This document shows, piece after piece, positions 46,448 through 55,118 of a stretch of 64,000 nucleotides of DNA. The first letter of the stretch is position 1. Each line of letters begins with the position of its first letter. Below the pieces are notes generated by a model. That model saw nothing but the letters and a program-made list of their open reading frames with translations. It was not told where the DNA came from and did not search any database. Both the position numbers and the translations under genes were made by a program. Location: assembly GCF_900005615.1 (NCBI RefSeq), contig NZ_LN832559.1, forward strand, positions 2,324,837-2,388,836, in the 5' to 3' direction. Source of the DNA: Paracoccus aminovorans (GTDB taxonomy: Bacteria > Pseudomonadota > Alphaproteobacteria > Rhodobacterales > Rhodobacteraceae).

Positions 46448-47394
46448 ACCGGCATTTCAGCGGTGCCGCCGAGGCGCCCGTCCAGCAGATCACGATCACC
46501 GTCGACGGCCAGGAGGTCAGCGTCCCCGAGGGAAGCACCATCCTGACGGCCTGCGACGCGGCGGGGAAGATCACGCCGACGCTCTGCTATGGCGACACGC
46601 TTACGCCCAAGAATGCCTGCCGGGTCTGCATGGTCGAGCTTGAAGGCTCGCGCGTCCTCGTGCCCTCCTGCTCGCGCAAGGTCCAGCCCGGCATGGTGGT
46701 CAAGACCGACAGCGAACGGGTGCGGCACAGCCGCCGCCTGGTGCTGGAACTGCTCGGCTCCTCGGTCGACCTGTCCACCACGCCGCGCATCCCCGAATGG
46801 ATGGATCGATACGGCGCCGATCCGGATCGTTACGGCCCGAGGGCCGGCAAGAGCCATGAGCGCGATATCCATGAACCGGGCGAGCATCACGTCGGGGACG
46901 GCAGCACCGCCGCCACGATGGCCCAGCCGGACAAGGTCGACAACGACCTCTACGTGCGCGAGTACGACAAGTGCATCCTGTGCTACAAATGCGTGGATGC
47001 CTGCGGGACGCAATGGCAGAACACCTTCGCGATCCAGATCGCGGGGCGCGGGTTCGATTCGCAGATCTCGACCGAATATGCCGTCGAACTGCCGGATTCC
47101 GCCTGCGTCTTCTGCGGCAACTGCGTCGAGGTCTGCCCGACCGGAGCTCTGTCGTTCAAGTCCGAATACGACATGCGCGCCGAGGGCACCTGGGACGAGG
47201 CGAAGCAGACCGAGACCACCACGATCTGCACCTATTGCGGCGTCGGCTGCAACCTGAACCTGCACGTTCAGGACAACAAGATCGTCAAGGTGACGGCGCC
47301 CCACGACCACGACATCGGCCACGGCAATCTGTGCATCAAGGGCAGGTTCGGCTTTGCGCATGTCCAGAGCCGCAAGAAGCACGGCGACCGCTGA
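46444..47394 (+). CDS. Fe-S subunit equivalent to the N-terminal part of formate dehydrogenase alpha (NuoG-like)
   Basis: 316 residues from ATG 46444 behind GGAGGAAAG. In order: a [2Fe-2S] ferredoxin domain (about 12-90, CRVCMVELEGSRVLVPSCSR), a His-Cys [4Fe-4S] region, and a 2x[4Fe-4S] domain (about 170-240, CILCYKCVDACG, CVFCGNCVEVCPTGA). Last comes the Fe4S4 domain that heads bis-MGD enzymes (CTYCGVGCNLNLHV, GNLCIKGRFGF). In FdsA/Fdh1A-type enzymes these modules form the N-terminus of the catalytic chain. Here the protein ends exactly where the catalytic chain encoded at 42586 would continue. It wires electrons between bis-MGD and FMN. Confidence 0.9.
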   Translation: MNRHFSGAAEAPVQQITITVDGQEVSVPEGSTILTACDAAGKITPTLCYGDTLTPKNACRVCMVELEGSRVLVPSCSRKVQPGMVVKTDSERVRHSRRLVLELLGSSVDLSTTPRIPEWMDRYGADPDRYGPRAGKSHERDIHEPGEHHVGDGSTAATMAQPDKVDNDLYVREYDKCILCYKCVDACGTQWQNTFAIQIAGRGFDSQISTEYAVELPDSACVFCGNCVEVCPTGALSFKSEYDMRAEGTWDEAKQTETTTICTYCGVGCNLNLHVQDNKIVKVTAPHDHDIGHGNLCIKGRFGFAHVQSRKKHGDR

Positions 47395-47441
47395 GTTCCG
47401 CACTACGCCTGTCCCATCCGGGCAAATGCAGATAGCGACGC

Positions 47442-47467
47442 CCGGCGAAGGCAAAGGCATTCGCCGG
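47442..47467. repeat. Hairpin after the formate dehydrogenase operon
   Basis: CCGGCGAA and TTCGCCGG form perfect 8-bp arms around a 10-nt loop, 48 bp after the operon stop. There is no T-run, so an intrinsic terminator is not supported, though it may protect the mRNA 3' end. Confidence 0.4.
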
Positions 47468-47539
47468 TCAGACCTGCGCCGGATGCGATCCGACCCGGGA
47501 CATATGTAACCGACGCGAGTGAAAGCTCCCTCGCCCGCG

Positions 47540-48091
47540 TGTCCCGTGCGGGCCATAGGCCTGCTTTACCCGGTCGGCATGTTCGACCGTTTCTGGGCCA
47601 GCGGCGTCGAGCGGCTGACCGGCGCTGCACCCGGCCTTCTGCTGCCGGGGTCCGGTGCCGCGCTGGTGCTGGCCTATTCCGCGCGGTTCATGGCAATTTC
47701 CACCGGCGGGATCGAGGCCCGGTTCGCCTGCATCCCGCCCTCGCTGGACCATGCGGCGCGGATGCTGGGCCGAACGCCCACGGGCGCGTTCCTGGGCATC
47801 CATCTGCCGCTTTCCAAAACCGCGATCGCCTCGGCCGGCCTGCTTGTCTTTGTGGACTGCATGAAGGAACTGCCGGCAACATTGCTGCTGCGGCCTCTGA
47901 ATTTCGAGACCCTGGCGGCCCATCTTTATGGCGAGGCCGCCCAAGGCACCTACGAGGAAGCCGCGATTGCCGCCCTGCTGATCGTCCTGATCGGCATGCC
48001 TCCGGATATTGTCCCGAATGGGCCGGGGACGCGCCTGACCCGGGCCCGTCCTGCCGTCAAGCCTCGCGATCCGGGGGCGGCGGCAACGTGA
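47540..48091 (+). pseudogene. Truncated iron(III) ABC-transporter permease (FbpB/AfuB type), C-terminal part
   Basis: The frame encodes the last third of a two-domain binding-protein-dependent permease: IGLLYPVGMFDRFW, GAALVLAYSARFMAISTGGI, then the EAA loop (LDHAARMLGRTPTGAFLGIH) and CMKELPATLLLRPLNFETLA. The first ~350 residues and any binding protein or ATPase genes are missing. The C-terminus runs into the convergent kinase gene with an abnormal tail. It is a remnant without a functional transporter. Confidence 0.75.
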
Positions 48092-49388
48092 CGCGTGCGA
48101 CAAAGCCATCCGTGCGGCTTGGCGCCGGCGAGACGATCTCCAGCCGGCCTCCGGCCGCCGAAACGATCTGCTGACAGATATGCAGGCCCAGGCCGAACCC
48201 GTCGCCACCATGGCGCGCGAAGCGTTGCGTGAGCCCGGCCAGATCGGCCGAGGCGACCGCCCTGCCCGGGTTTGCGATCTCAAGCACGGCGCCTTGCCGC
48301 AGGCGGAGCTGCACGGGGCTGCCGGGCGGAGCGTGCTGCAAGGCATTGTCGATCAGGTTCGACAACACGATGGCAAAGGCATCCGGGTCCATTCGCGCCA
48401 TGACCGGTGCCGAGGGCAGATCGACGTCCAGTCGGGCAGCGTCCGGCAAGGCGCGCTCTGCGATCACCAGCCGGGTCAGCGCCGCCAGGTCATGGGCCAC
48501 GGCGGAATCGCCGATTCCGGCATCCGCGCGGGCCAGTTGCAGCAGGCGCGCCACAAGCCGTCGCATGCGCTGCAAGGCGCGCTCCAGCGCGTCGAGACGC
48601 GCGATCTGCGCGGGCGCGGTCGCGCTTTCGCGCAGTTGCTGGGTCTGGGCCAGGGCGATGGCGACCGGGGTGCGCAGCTCATGGGCGGCATTGGTGGCAA
48701 AGGCCCGCTCGGCCTGCAGCGCCTGCGAGAGGCGGGCCATGAAGCCGTTGACCACGCCGGCGATCTGCATCAGGTCCTGGGGCCAATCGCCGGCGTCGAT
48801 CATGTCGAGGCGGCTGCTGTCGCGGGCTGAAATCTCGGCCCCGAGTTCGCGCAGCGGCGCCAGCGACCGCCGTGACACCCAGCCGACGATCAGCCAGGTC
48901 AGCGGCAGAAGCGCCGCCATCGGCAGCAGGAAGCCGGTCATGCCTTCGCGAAACGCCTCGCGCCGCTCGGCCAGCGGCGCGGCGATCTGCAAGGCATGGC
49001 CGGAAGCATTGAAGGGCGTGGCATAGAGCCGATAGCCCGCCGCCTCGACGACCCGGCGGGGGGCAAGGCCCGCCGGATCCGGCAAGACCGCGCGCCCGGC
49101 CTGGGCCGATTGCCGCAGCACGCGTCCGTCGCGTGCGACCAGGCGATAAAGCAGCGCCTCATCCATGGGCACATCGGGCTGCGGCACCTCGACCACCACG
49201 GCCTGGGCCTGCATGCGCGAGACCAGCGGCAGCAGCACATGGGCGGTTTCCACAAGTTGCTGGTCGAAAAGCTCGTCCTGCTCCGACCAGAGCACCGCTG
49301 CCATCAGCAGCACCGCCCCCGCCCAGACCGCCGCCAGGCCCAGCGTGGTGAACAGGGCGACGCGCCGCGAAAGGCTGGCGCGTCCCAT
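48057..49388 (-). CDS. Two-component sensor histidine kinase
   Basis: 443 residues from the ATG 49386-49388. TM1 is at about 13-33, a periplasmic region of ~115 residues follows, and TM2 lies at about 155-178 (MTGFLLPMAALLPLTWLIVG). Next are HAMP, DHp with HELRTPVAIALAQ (about 248) and HATPase with NLIDNALQHAP and GDGFGLGLHI. It overlaps the response-regulator stop (TGATG). The architecture is of the QseC/PmrB group. The divergent LPS-modification operon is the probable target. Confidence 0.88.
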   Translation of the reverse strand: MGRASLSRRVALFTTLGLAAVWAGAVLLMAAVLWSEQDELFDQQLVETAHVLLPLVSRMQAQAVVVEVPQPDVPMDEALLYRLVARDGRVLRQSAQAGRAVLPDPAGLAPRRVVEAAGYRLYATPFNASGHALQIAAPLAERREAFREGMTGFLLPMAALLPLTWLIVGWVSRRSLAPLRELGAEISARDSSRLDMIDAGDWPQDLMQIAGVVNGFMARLSQALQAERAFATNAAHELRTPVAIALAQTQQLRESATAPAQIARLDALERALQRMRRLVARLLQLARADAGIGDSAVAHDLAALTRLVIAERALPDAARLDVDLPSAPVMARMDPDAFAIVLSNLIDNALQHAPPGSPVQLRLRQGAVLEIANPGRAVASADLAGLTQRFARHGGDGFGLGLHICQQIVSAAGGRLEIVSPAPSRTDGFVARVTLPPPPDREA

Positions 49389-50047
49389 CAGATCCGACCC
49401 ATGCGATAGCCGAAGCCGCGCTCGGTCACGATGGCGTCCCGCCCCAGCTTGGCGCGCAGCCGGCTGACATGCGCCTCGATGGCGTTGCTTTCCACCTCGT
49501 CGCCGAATCCATAAAGCGCGTCCTCCATCTGCGCGCGGCTGGTGGTCACGTCGGGGCGGCGGCTCAGCCGCTCGATCAGGGCCCATTCGCGCAGCGTCAG
49601 ATGCACCGGGCCGCCGTCCAGCAGCACCTGCCGCCGCTCGGGCAGGATCAGCAAGCGGCCGAAGCGCCGCTCGATCTCGGCGGTTCCGGCAGCGCGGCGG
49701 TGGATCGCCAGGATGCGGGCGTGCATCTCGTCCAGATCATAGGGCTTGACCAGATAGTCGTCCGCGCCGGCCTCCAGCCCGGCGATCCGTTCGGTGATCC
49801 GGTCGCGGGCGGTGACGATCAGCACCGGCACCCGCGCGCCTCGGCCACGCAGGCCGCGCAACAGCGACAGGCCGTCGCCGTCGGGCAGCCCCAGGTCCAG
49901 CAGCAGCAGATCATAATCCGTCGCCGCCAGCGCCGCCGCCGCATCCTCGGCGCCCTCTGCCAGATCGACGGCATGGCCCGCGGCGCGCAGATACGCGCCG
50001 ACGGCCTCGGCCAGATCCGGCTCGTCCTCGACGACAAGCAGCCTCAT
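49388..50047 (-). CDS. OmpR/PhoB-family response regulator
   Basis: 219 residues. The receiver domain has the acidic pair EDE at 7-9, the phosphoacceptor Asp in LLLLDLGLPDGDG (about 51) and Lys in VKPYDLDEM (about 101). A winged-helix output domain follows (LTLREWALIERLSRRP, NAIEAHVSRLRAKLG). The ATG 50045-50047 is chosen; an in-frame ATG 12 bases upstream is also possible. It is co-transcribed with the kinase gene and divergent from the LABN gene, 104 bp away, where its binding site is expected. Confidence 0.9.
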   Translation of the reverse strand: MRLLVVEDEPDLAEAVGAYLRAAGHAVDLAEGAEDAAAALAATDYDLLLLDLGLPDGDGLSLLRGLRGRGARVPVLIVTARDRITERIAGLEAGADDYLVKPYDLDEMHARILAIHRRAAGTAEIERRFGRLLILPERRQVLLDGGPVHLTLREWALIERLSRRPDVTTSRAQMEDALYGFGDEVESNAIEAHVSRLRAKLGRDAIVTERGFGYRMGRI

Positions 50048-50151
50048 CGGCGTCCCCATTCTCTTCGTAAGCGAACCGTAATGTACGCACCCCAGAAGCG
50101 TCCCGAAAGCTGCTGCGCCAATGGATCGGCCGGGCGGCACAAGGATGACGC

Positions 50152-50433
50152 ATGATGACGGCAAACACCATCTGGCTTGGGATCGGTTTCCTTGGCCAGC
50201 TCCTTTTCACCTCGCGCTTTCTGGTGCAATGGATCGCCAGCGAGCGCGCGCGCCGCAGCATCGTGCCGTTGGCGTTCTGGTGGTTCAGCCTGGCCGGCGG
50301 CGCGACCCTGCTGGCCTATGCGATCTGGCGGCGCGATCCCGTTTTCGCCATCGGGCAGGCCAGCGGCCTGGTGATCTATATCCGCAACCTGATGCTGATC
50401 GGCCGTGCTCCGCGCCTTGAGAAACCGGCATGA
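50152..50433 (+). CDS. Lipid-A-disaccharide-synthase N-terminal-domain (LABN) membrane protein
   Basis: This 93-residue membrane protein has three predicted helices and matches the stand-alone LABN domain (IWLGIGFLGQLLFTSRFLVQ, ERARRSIVPLAFWWFSLAGG, YIRNLMLI). Such proteins occur with polyprenyl-phosphate sugar transferases and are thought to help lipid-linked sugar handling. It starts the five-gene operon and overlaps the next gene by four bases. Confidence 0.85.
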   Translation: MMTANTIWLGIGFLGQLLFTSRFLVQWIASERARRSIVPLAFWWFSLAGGATLLAYAIWRRDPVFAIGQASGLVIYIRNLMLIGRAPRLEKPA

Positions 50434-51995
50434 TCCGGCGGCACCCCGTAGCCCTGGCCGTCGGCTGCCTGCTGCTGACGGCCACGTTGGGACTGCTGTT
50501 GCGACCGCTGGCACCCATCGACGAGACCCGATATCTCGCCGTCGCCTGGGAGATGCACACGACCGGCAACTGGCTGGTGCCCAGCAAGAACTTCGCGTTC
50601 TACAGCGACAAGCCGCCGCTGTTGTTCTGGGCGATCAACCTCGTCTGGCTGGTGACCGGCGTCAGCACCCTCGCCGCTCGGCTGGTCGGGCCGGCCTGCG
50701 CCTGTCTGGCAATCTGGCTGACGGCGCGACTGGCGCGGCGGCTCTGGCCCGAGGATCCGGAAGCGGGCGGCCGTGCCGCCCTGGCACTCGCGGGACTCGC
50801 GGTCTTCGCGCTTTCGGGCAGCCTGACGATGTTCGACGCGCCGCTGGCGGTCTGCGTCCTTCTGGGCCTGATCGCGCTGGATGCGGCGCGGCCCGAGGAC
50901 CGGACGTCCTGGACCCGCTTCGGTGCCGCCATCGCGCTTGGCGTGCTGACCAAGGGACCGGTGATCCTGTTCCATCTGCTGCCCGCCGCGCTGCTTTTTC
51001 CCTTGTGGAGCCGGAACGAGATCCGCTGGCGCCAGCTTCCGGGGTGCCTCGGTTTCGCGGTCATGGTGGCGCTGGGGCTGGTCGCGCTGTGGCTGGTCCC
51101 GGCGGCCATCGCCGGCGGTCCGGCCTGGCGCGAGGCCGTCCTGTGGCATCAAAGCGCCGGGCGGCTGGCCGAATCCTTCGCCCATGCCCGGCCCTGGTGG
51201 TGGTATCTGGCCCTGCTGCCGGTCTTGGGCTTTCCGCTGCTCTGGAGCCCGGCGCTATGGCACGAAGGCCGGCAGTTCTCGTGGCGGCAGGATCGCGGGC
51301 TGAGGCTCTGCCTGATCTGGACAGGCGCGGCGCTGGCGCTGTTCAGCCTGACCAGCGGCAAGCAATTGCATTACCTGGTGCCGGAACTGCCCGCCCTGGC
51401 GCTGGTGGCGGCCCGGCTGGGGCGGAATGTGCCCGGCTTCGGCCTGCAACCGGCGATCATCGCAATCGGCCTGGCCGCGCTGGCAGCGGTGGGGGCCGGG
51501 TTCGCCCCGTTGCCGCTGCGGCTGCGCATGCTGTTCGATCCCGCCAGCGCCTTTTTGGCTTGGGCCTTGCTGGCCGTGGCGCTGTGTTGGGCGGCGACAC
51601 GCTGGCGGGGCGCAGCCGGGGCAATGATCCTGTCGCTGGGATTGCTGCTGGCCACGAACCTGTTGATCGGCACGACCCGGACGGCGCAGGTCTATGACGC
51701 CGCGGCCATTGCCGCGCGGATGGCCACGCATCGGGCCGACGGGCTGGCCTTCGCGGGCGCCCCTTACCATGCCGAATTCAACTTTGCCGCCCGGCTGACG
51801 AAGCCGGTCGCCGAACTGCCCGACCCGGCCGCGCTGCGGTCCTGGGCCGCCCTGCATCCGCAAGGGCTGATCGTCGGCCGGATCGACCAATCCACCCCGC
51901 CCTGGCAGCCGCACGAGACGATCCTGTTCCGCAATCAGGATTACGGGATCTGGTCCGTGGCGGACGCTCCCCTGACAGAAAGGAACCCCGGATGA
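50430..51995 (+). CDS. ArnT/PMT-like polyprenyl-phosphate-sugar glycosyltransferase
   Basis: This 521-residue integral membrane protein (about 11-13 helices) is of the GT-C fold. The catalytic periplasmic-loop motif DETRY is in PIDETRYLAVAWEM (about 30-43), followed by SDKPPLLFWAINLVW (about 60-74). These are the ArnT hallmarks. It would transfer a sugar from a polyprenyl-phosphate donor to lipid A or LPS core in the periplasm. In this operon the donor sugar is probably a hexuronic acid. It overlaps both neighbours by four bases. Confidence 0.85.
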   Translation: MIRRHPVALAVGCLLLTATLGLLLRPLAPIDETRYLAVAWEMHTTGNWLVPSKNFAFYSDKPPLLFWAINLVWLVTGVSTLAARLVGPACACLAIWLTARLARRLWPEDPEAGGRAALALAGLAVFALSGSLTMFDAPLAVCVLLGLIALDAARPEDRTSWTRFGAAIALGVLTKGPVILFHLLPAALLFPLWSRNEIRWRQLPGCLGFAVMVALGLVALWLVPAAIAGGPAWREAVLWHQSAGRLAESFAHARPWWWYLALLPVLGFPLLWSPALWHEGRQFSWRQDRGLRLCLIWTGAALALFSLTSGKQLHYLVPELPALALVAARLGRNVPGFGLQPAIIAIGLAALAAVGAGFAPLPLRLRMLFDPASAFLAWALLAVALCWAATRWRGAAGAMILSLGLLLATNLLIGTTRTAQVYDAAAIAARMATHRADGLAFAGAPYHAEFNFAARLTKPVAELPDPAALRSWAALHPQGLIVGRIDQSTPPWQPHETILFRNQDYGIWSVADAPLTERNPG

Positions 51996-52771
51996 ACGAC
52001 AAGCCGCTCTCCGTCTCGGTGGTCATACCCGTCCGCGACGAGGCCGCCGCCATCGAGCCGCTGATCCGCGAGATCGCCGCCGCGATGATCGACCGCCACT
52101 ACGAGACCATCGTGGTCGATGATGGGTCGGACGACGGCACCGACCGCATCTTGCAGGCGCTGGCAGCGCGAATGCCGGGCCTGCGCCTGCACCGCCATCA
52201 CCGTTCGCGCGGACAATCCGCGGCGATACGCAGCGGCGTGCGGCTGGCGCGGGCACCGCTGATCGTGACGCTGGACGGCGACGGGCAAAACCCTCCCGAC
52301 CAGATTCCGCTGCTCTTGGCACCCTTCGCGAGCGACGCGCCCGGCCTTGGCCTGGTGCAGGGCCAACGGGCGGTGCGGCGGGACAGCCTGGCGAAACGGC
52401 TGGCCTCGCGCTGCGCGAACGGCCTGCGGGACGCGCTGCTGCACGACGGGGTAAGAGATTCCGGCTGCGGGCTCAAGGCGTTCCGGCGCGATGCCTACCT
52501 GGACCTGCCCTTCTTCGATCACATCCATCGTTTCATGCCGGCCATGATGCTGCGCGAGGGCTGGCGGGTCGAGACCGTCGACGTCACCCATCGTCCGCGC
52601 CAGAGCGGCCGCTCGAAATACTCGAACCTCGCGCGAGGGCTGGTGGGCATTCCCGACCTGATGGGGGCGGCATGGCTGATCCGCCGCTCGGGTCGCCGGG
52701 GACTGGCCGCGCCGGAACCGCAGCACCGCCTTTCTGCCGTCGCCTGCCGCGAAGATGAGGCACAGCCATGA
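51992..52771 (+). CDS. GT2 glycosyltransferase, polyprenyl-phosphate sugar synthase type
   Basis: This 259-residue protein has a GT-A fold with VVIPVRDEAAAIEPLIREIA (about 9-28), the VDDGSDDGTD nucleotide site and LDGDGQNPPDQI metal site (about 91-102). The C-terminal RPRQSGRSKYSNLARGL is typical of the dolichol-phosphate-mannose synthase/ArnC branch. It lacks the two C-terminal transmembrane helices of ArnC. It would load a nucleotide sugar, here plausibly UDP-galacturonate, onto the lipid carrier for the upstream ArnT-like enzyme. Confidence 0.85.
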   Translation: MNDKPLSVSVVIPVRDEAAAIEPLIREIAAAMIDRHYETIVVDDGSDDGTDRILQALAARMPGLRLHRHHRSRGQSAAIRSGVRLARAPLIVTLDGDGQNPPDQIPLLLAPFASDAPGLGLVQGQRAVRRDSLAKRLASRCANGLRDALLHDGVRDSGCGLKAFRRDAYLDLPFFDHIHRFMPAMMLREGWRVETVDVTHRPRQSGRSKYSNLARGLVGIPDLMGAAWLIRRSGRRGLAAPEPQHRLSAVACREDEAQP

Positions 52772-53934
52772 GGATCGCGGTCGCTGGGCTTGGCTATGTG
52801 GGACTGGCGAACGCCGTGCTGCTGGCGCAGAACCACGATGTAACCGGCGTCGACGTGTCGCCTGAACGGGTGGCACAGGTGAACGCCGGGAAAAGCCCGG
52901 TCGCCGACGGCGAGTTGACGGCCTGGCTGGGACGCCAGGACTTGCGGTTGCGGGCGACGCTGGACGCGGACGCGGCCTATCGCGGCGCGGACCTCGTTAT
53001 CGTCGCCACGCCCACGGATTACGACCCTCTGGCCCATTCCTTCGACACCTCCAGTGTCCGTTCGGTGATTGCGCAGGTGGCCGCTGTGAACCCGCGGGCC
53101 ACCATCGTGGTCCGGTCCACCGTGCCCGTCGGGTTCACCTTGGCACAGGCATCGCGACCGGACGGACGGCAAGTCGTCTTCGCCCCCGAGTTTCTGCGCG
53201 AGGGCAAGGCCTTGCACGACAGCCTGCATCCGAGCCGCATGGTTGTCGGCGAGCGTTCGGACCGCGGGCGCCGCATCGCCACCCTGCTGCTCGAAGGCAC
53301 CCGGTCCGACGATGTCGAGGTGCTGCTGACCGGCCCAAGCGAAGCCGAAGCGATCAAGCTCTTTTCCAACACCTATCTTGCCATGCGCGTCGCCTTCTTC
53401 AACGAGTTGGACAGCTATGCCCTGGTCCGCGGCCTCGACAGCCGCCAGATCATCCGCGGCGCCTGTCTCGACCCCCGGATCGGCAAGCATTACAACAACC
53501 CGTCCTTCGGCTATGGCGGCTATTGCCTGCCCAAAGACAGCAAGCAGTTGCTGGCCAATTACGGACAGGTGCCGCAAAGCCTGATCGCCGCCATCGTGGA
53601 CGCGAACCGCACACGCAAGGATTTCCTGGCCGAACACATCGTCGCCGCCGCGCCCGGCACCGTAGGCATCTACCGGCTGACGACCAAGGCGGGTTCGGAC
53701 AATTTCCGCCAAAGCGCCGTGCAGGGGATCATGAAGCGCATCAAGGCCAAGGGCATCGAGATCATCGTCCACGAACCCGAGCTGCACGAGGATCGCTTTT
53801 TCGGCTCCAAGGTGCAGCCCGACCTGCAAAGCTTCAAGGCGGAATGCGATCTGATCCTGGCGAACCGCTGGAGTCCCGAGCTGGACGACGTGCAGGACAA
53901 GGTCTTTACCCGCGACCTGTTCGGAGCCGACTGA
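52768..53934 (+). CDS. ugd: UDP-glucose 6-dehydrogenase
   Basis: This 388-residue enzyme oxidises UDP-glucose twice to UDP-glucuronate with NAD+. Rossmann motif GLGYVGLANAVLLAQ (residues 7-21), the APEFLREGKA segment (about 132) and the catalytic Cys in GYGGYCLPKDSKQL (about 253) are present. Length equals the short Escherichia-type Ugd. The stop overlaps the epimerase ATG (TGATG), so product and next enzyme are coupled. Confidence 0.93.
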   Translation: MRIAVAGLGYVGLANAVLLAQNHDVTGVDVSPERVAQVNAGKSPVADGELTAWLGRQDLRLRATLDADAAYRGADLVIVATPTDYDPLAHSFDTSSVRSVIAQVAAVNPRATIVVRSTVPVGFTLAQASRPDGRQVVFAPEFLREGKALHDSLHPSRMVVGERSDRGRRIATLLLEGTRSDDVEVLLTGPSEAEAIKLFSNTYLAMRVAFFNELDSYALVRGLDSRQIIRGACLDPRIGKHYNNPSFGYGGYCLPKDSKQLLANYGQVPQSLIAAIVDANRTRKDFLAEHIVAAAPGTVGIYRLTTKAGSDNFRQSAVQGIMKRIKAKGIEIIVHEPELHEDRFFGSKVQPDLQSFKAECDLILANRWSPELDDVQDKVFTRDLFGAD

Positions 53935-54962
53935 TGCGCCGCGCCCTCGTCACCGGCTGCTCCGGATTCATCGGCTTTCACCTTTGCCGCCGCCTGCTGG
54001 CGGACGGAATCGAGGTCGCCGGCATAGACAATCTGTCGGACTATTACGATCCAGATCTGAAGCTGCGGCGCCAGGCGATGCTGCAGGCCGATCCGGGCTT
54101 CTCGGTGGTCAACGCCAGTATCGAGACCCCTGGCCTGCTGGAGCGCATGTTCCGCGACCACCAGCCCGAGATCGTCGTTCACCTGGCCGCCCAGGCCGGG
54201 GTGCGCCATTCGATCGACCAGCCGAGAGCCTATCTCTCCGGCAATATCGCCGGGACCTTTGAGCTGCTCGAAGCCGCGCGGGCGGTGCCGCCCCGGCACA
54301 TGCTGCTGGCCTCGACGTCGTCGGTCTATGGTCCGAACGACCGCATGCCATGGCGTGAGACCGACCGGACCGACCATCCGATGTCTTTCTACGCGGCGAC
54401 CAAGAAGGCCACCGAGGCGATGGCCCACGCCTATGCCCATCTTTACCGGCTGCCGGTGACCATGTTCCGCTTCTTCACCGTCTACGGCCCGTGGGGCCGG
54501 CCCGACATGGCGCTGTTCAAGTTCACCCGAGCGATCCTCAGCGGCGAACCGATCGACGTCTACAATCGCGGCGACATGCAGCGCGATTTCACCCATGTCG
54601 ACGACCTGGTCGCGGCGATCCGCGGCCTGATCGACACGCCGCCGCCAGAGGGCGACGAAGATGTTTCCCCGGTGGCGCCGTGGAGGGTCGTCAATATCGG
54701 CAATTCCCACCCGGTGATGCTGGGCGAGCTGATCGCTGCGGTCGAACGGGCCACCGGCCGGCCCGCGATCCGCAGGCTTCTGCCCATGCAGCCGGGAGAC
54801 GTGCCCGCGACATGGGCCGACAACTCGACGCTGCGCCGGCTGACCGGCCTGTCGCCCAACACGGAAATCCGTAAGGGCGTCCAGGATTTCGTTGACTGGT
54901 ATTTGCGGTATTACGATCCGAATGCTGCTCGAACGGCGTGCGCGACCGCGGCGCTCCCGTGA
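53934..54962 (+). CDS. NAD-dependent epimerase, UDP-glucuronate 4-epimerase type
   Basis: This 342-residue SDR enzyme has GCSGFIGFHLCRRLL (about 8-22), the DNLSDYYDPDLKLRR segment shared with UDP-glucuronate epimerases and the catalytic YAATKKATE (about 148-156). The conserved TVYGPWGRPDMALFKF run also favours the uronate branch (LpsL/Cap1J-like). Directly after ugd, it would make UDP-galacturonate. Its stop is followed by insertion-sequence DNA. Confidence 0.88.
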   Translation: MRRALVTGCSGFIGFHLCRRLLADGIEVAGIDNLSDYYDPDLKLRRQAMLQADPGFSVVNASIETPGLLERMFRDHQPEIVVHLAAQAGVRHSIDQPRAYLSGNIAGTFELLEAARAVPPRHMLLASTSSVYGPNDRMPWRETDRTDHPMSFYAATKKATEAMAHAYAHLYRLPVTMFRFFTVYGPWGRPDMALFKFTRAILSGEPIDVYNRGDMQRDFTHVDDLVAAIRGLIDTPPPEGDEDVSPVAPWRVVNIGNSHPVMLGELIAAVERATGRPAIRRLLPMQPGDVPATWADNSTLRRLTGLSPNTEIRKGVQDFVDWYLRYYDPNAARTACATAALP

Positions 54963-54992
54963 TGGACTTGTCTCATAAGGGGATCAAACACC

Positions 54993-55118
54993 TAGGGTCA
55001 GGACCCATTGATCTCGCGCCTGCAGCATGATTCAGGCACCGCAAGGAGACCGATGAATGAGCGACGTCTTCTGGCTGACTGAAGCGCAGATGACGCGGCT
55101 TGAGCCCTTTTTTCCCTA
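54993..55118 (+). mobile_element. Left-end fragment of an IS5-family (IS427-like) element
   Basis: The fragment begins with TAGGGTCAGGACCC, the terminal repeat shared with the complete element at 55966. It encodes only the transposase start SDVFWLTEAQMTRLEPFFP before being cut by the next IS. Confidence 0.7.
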
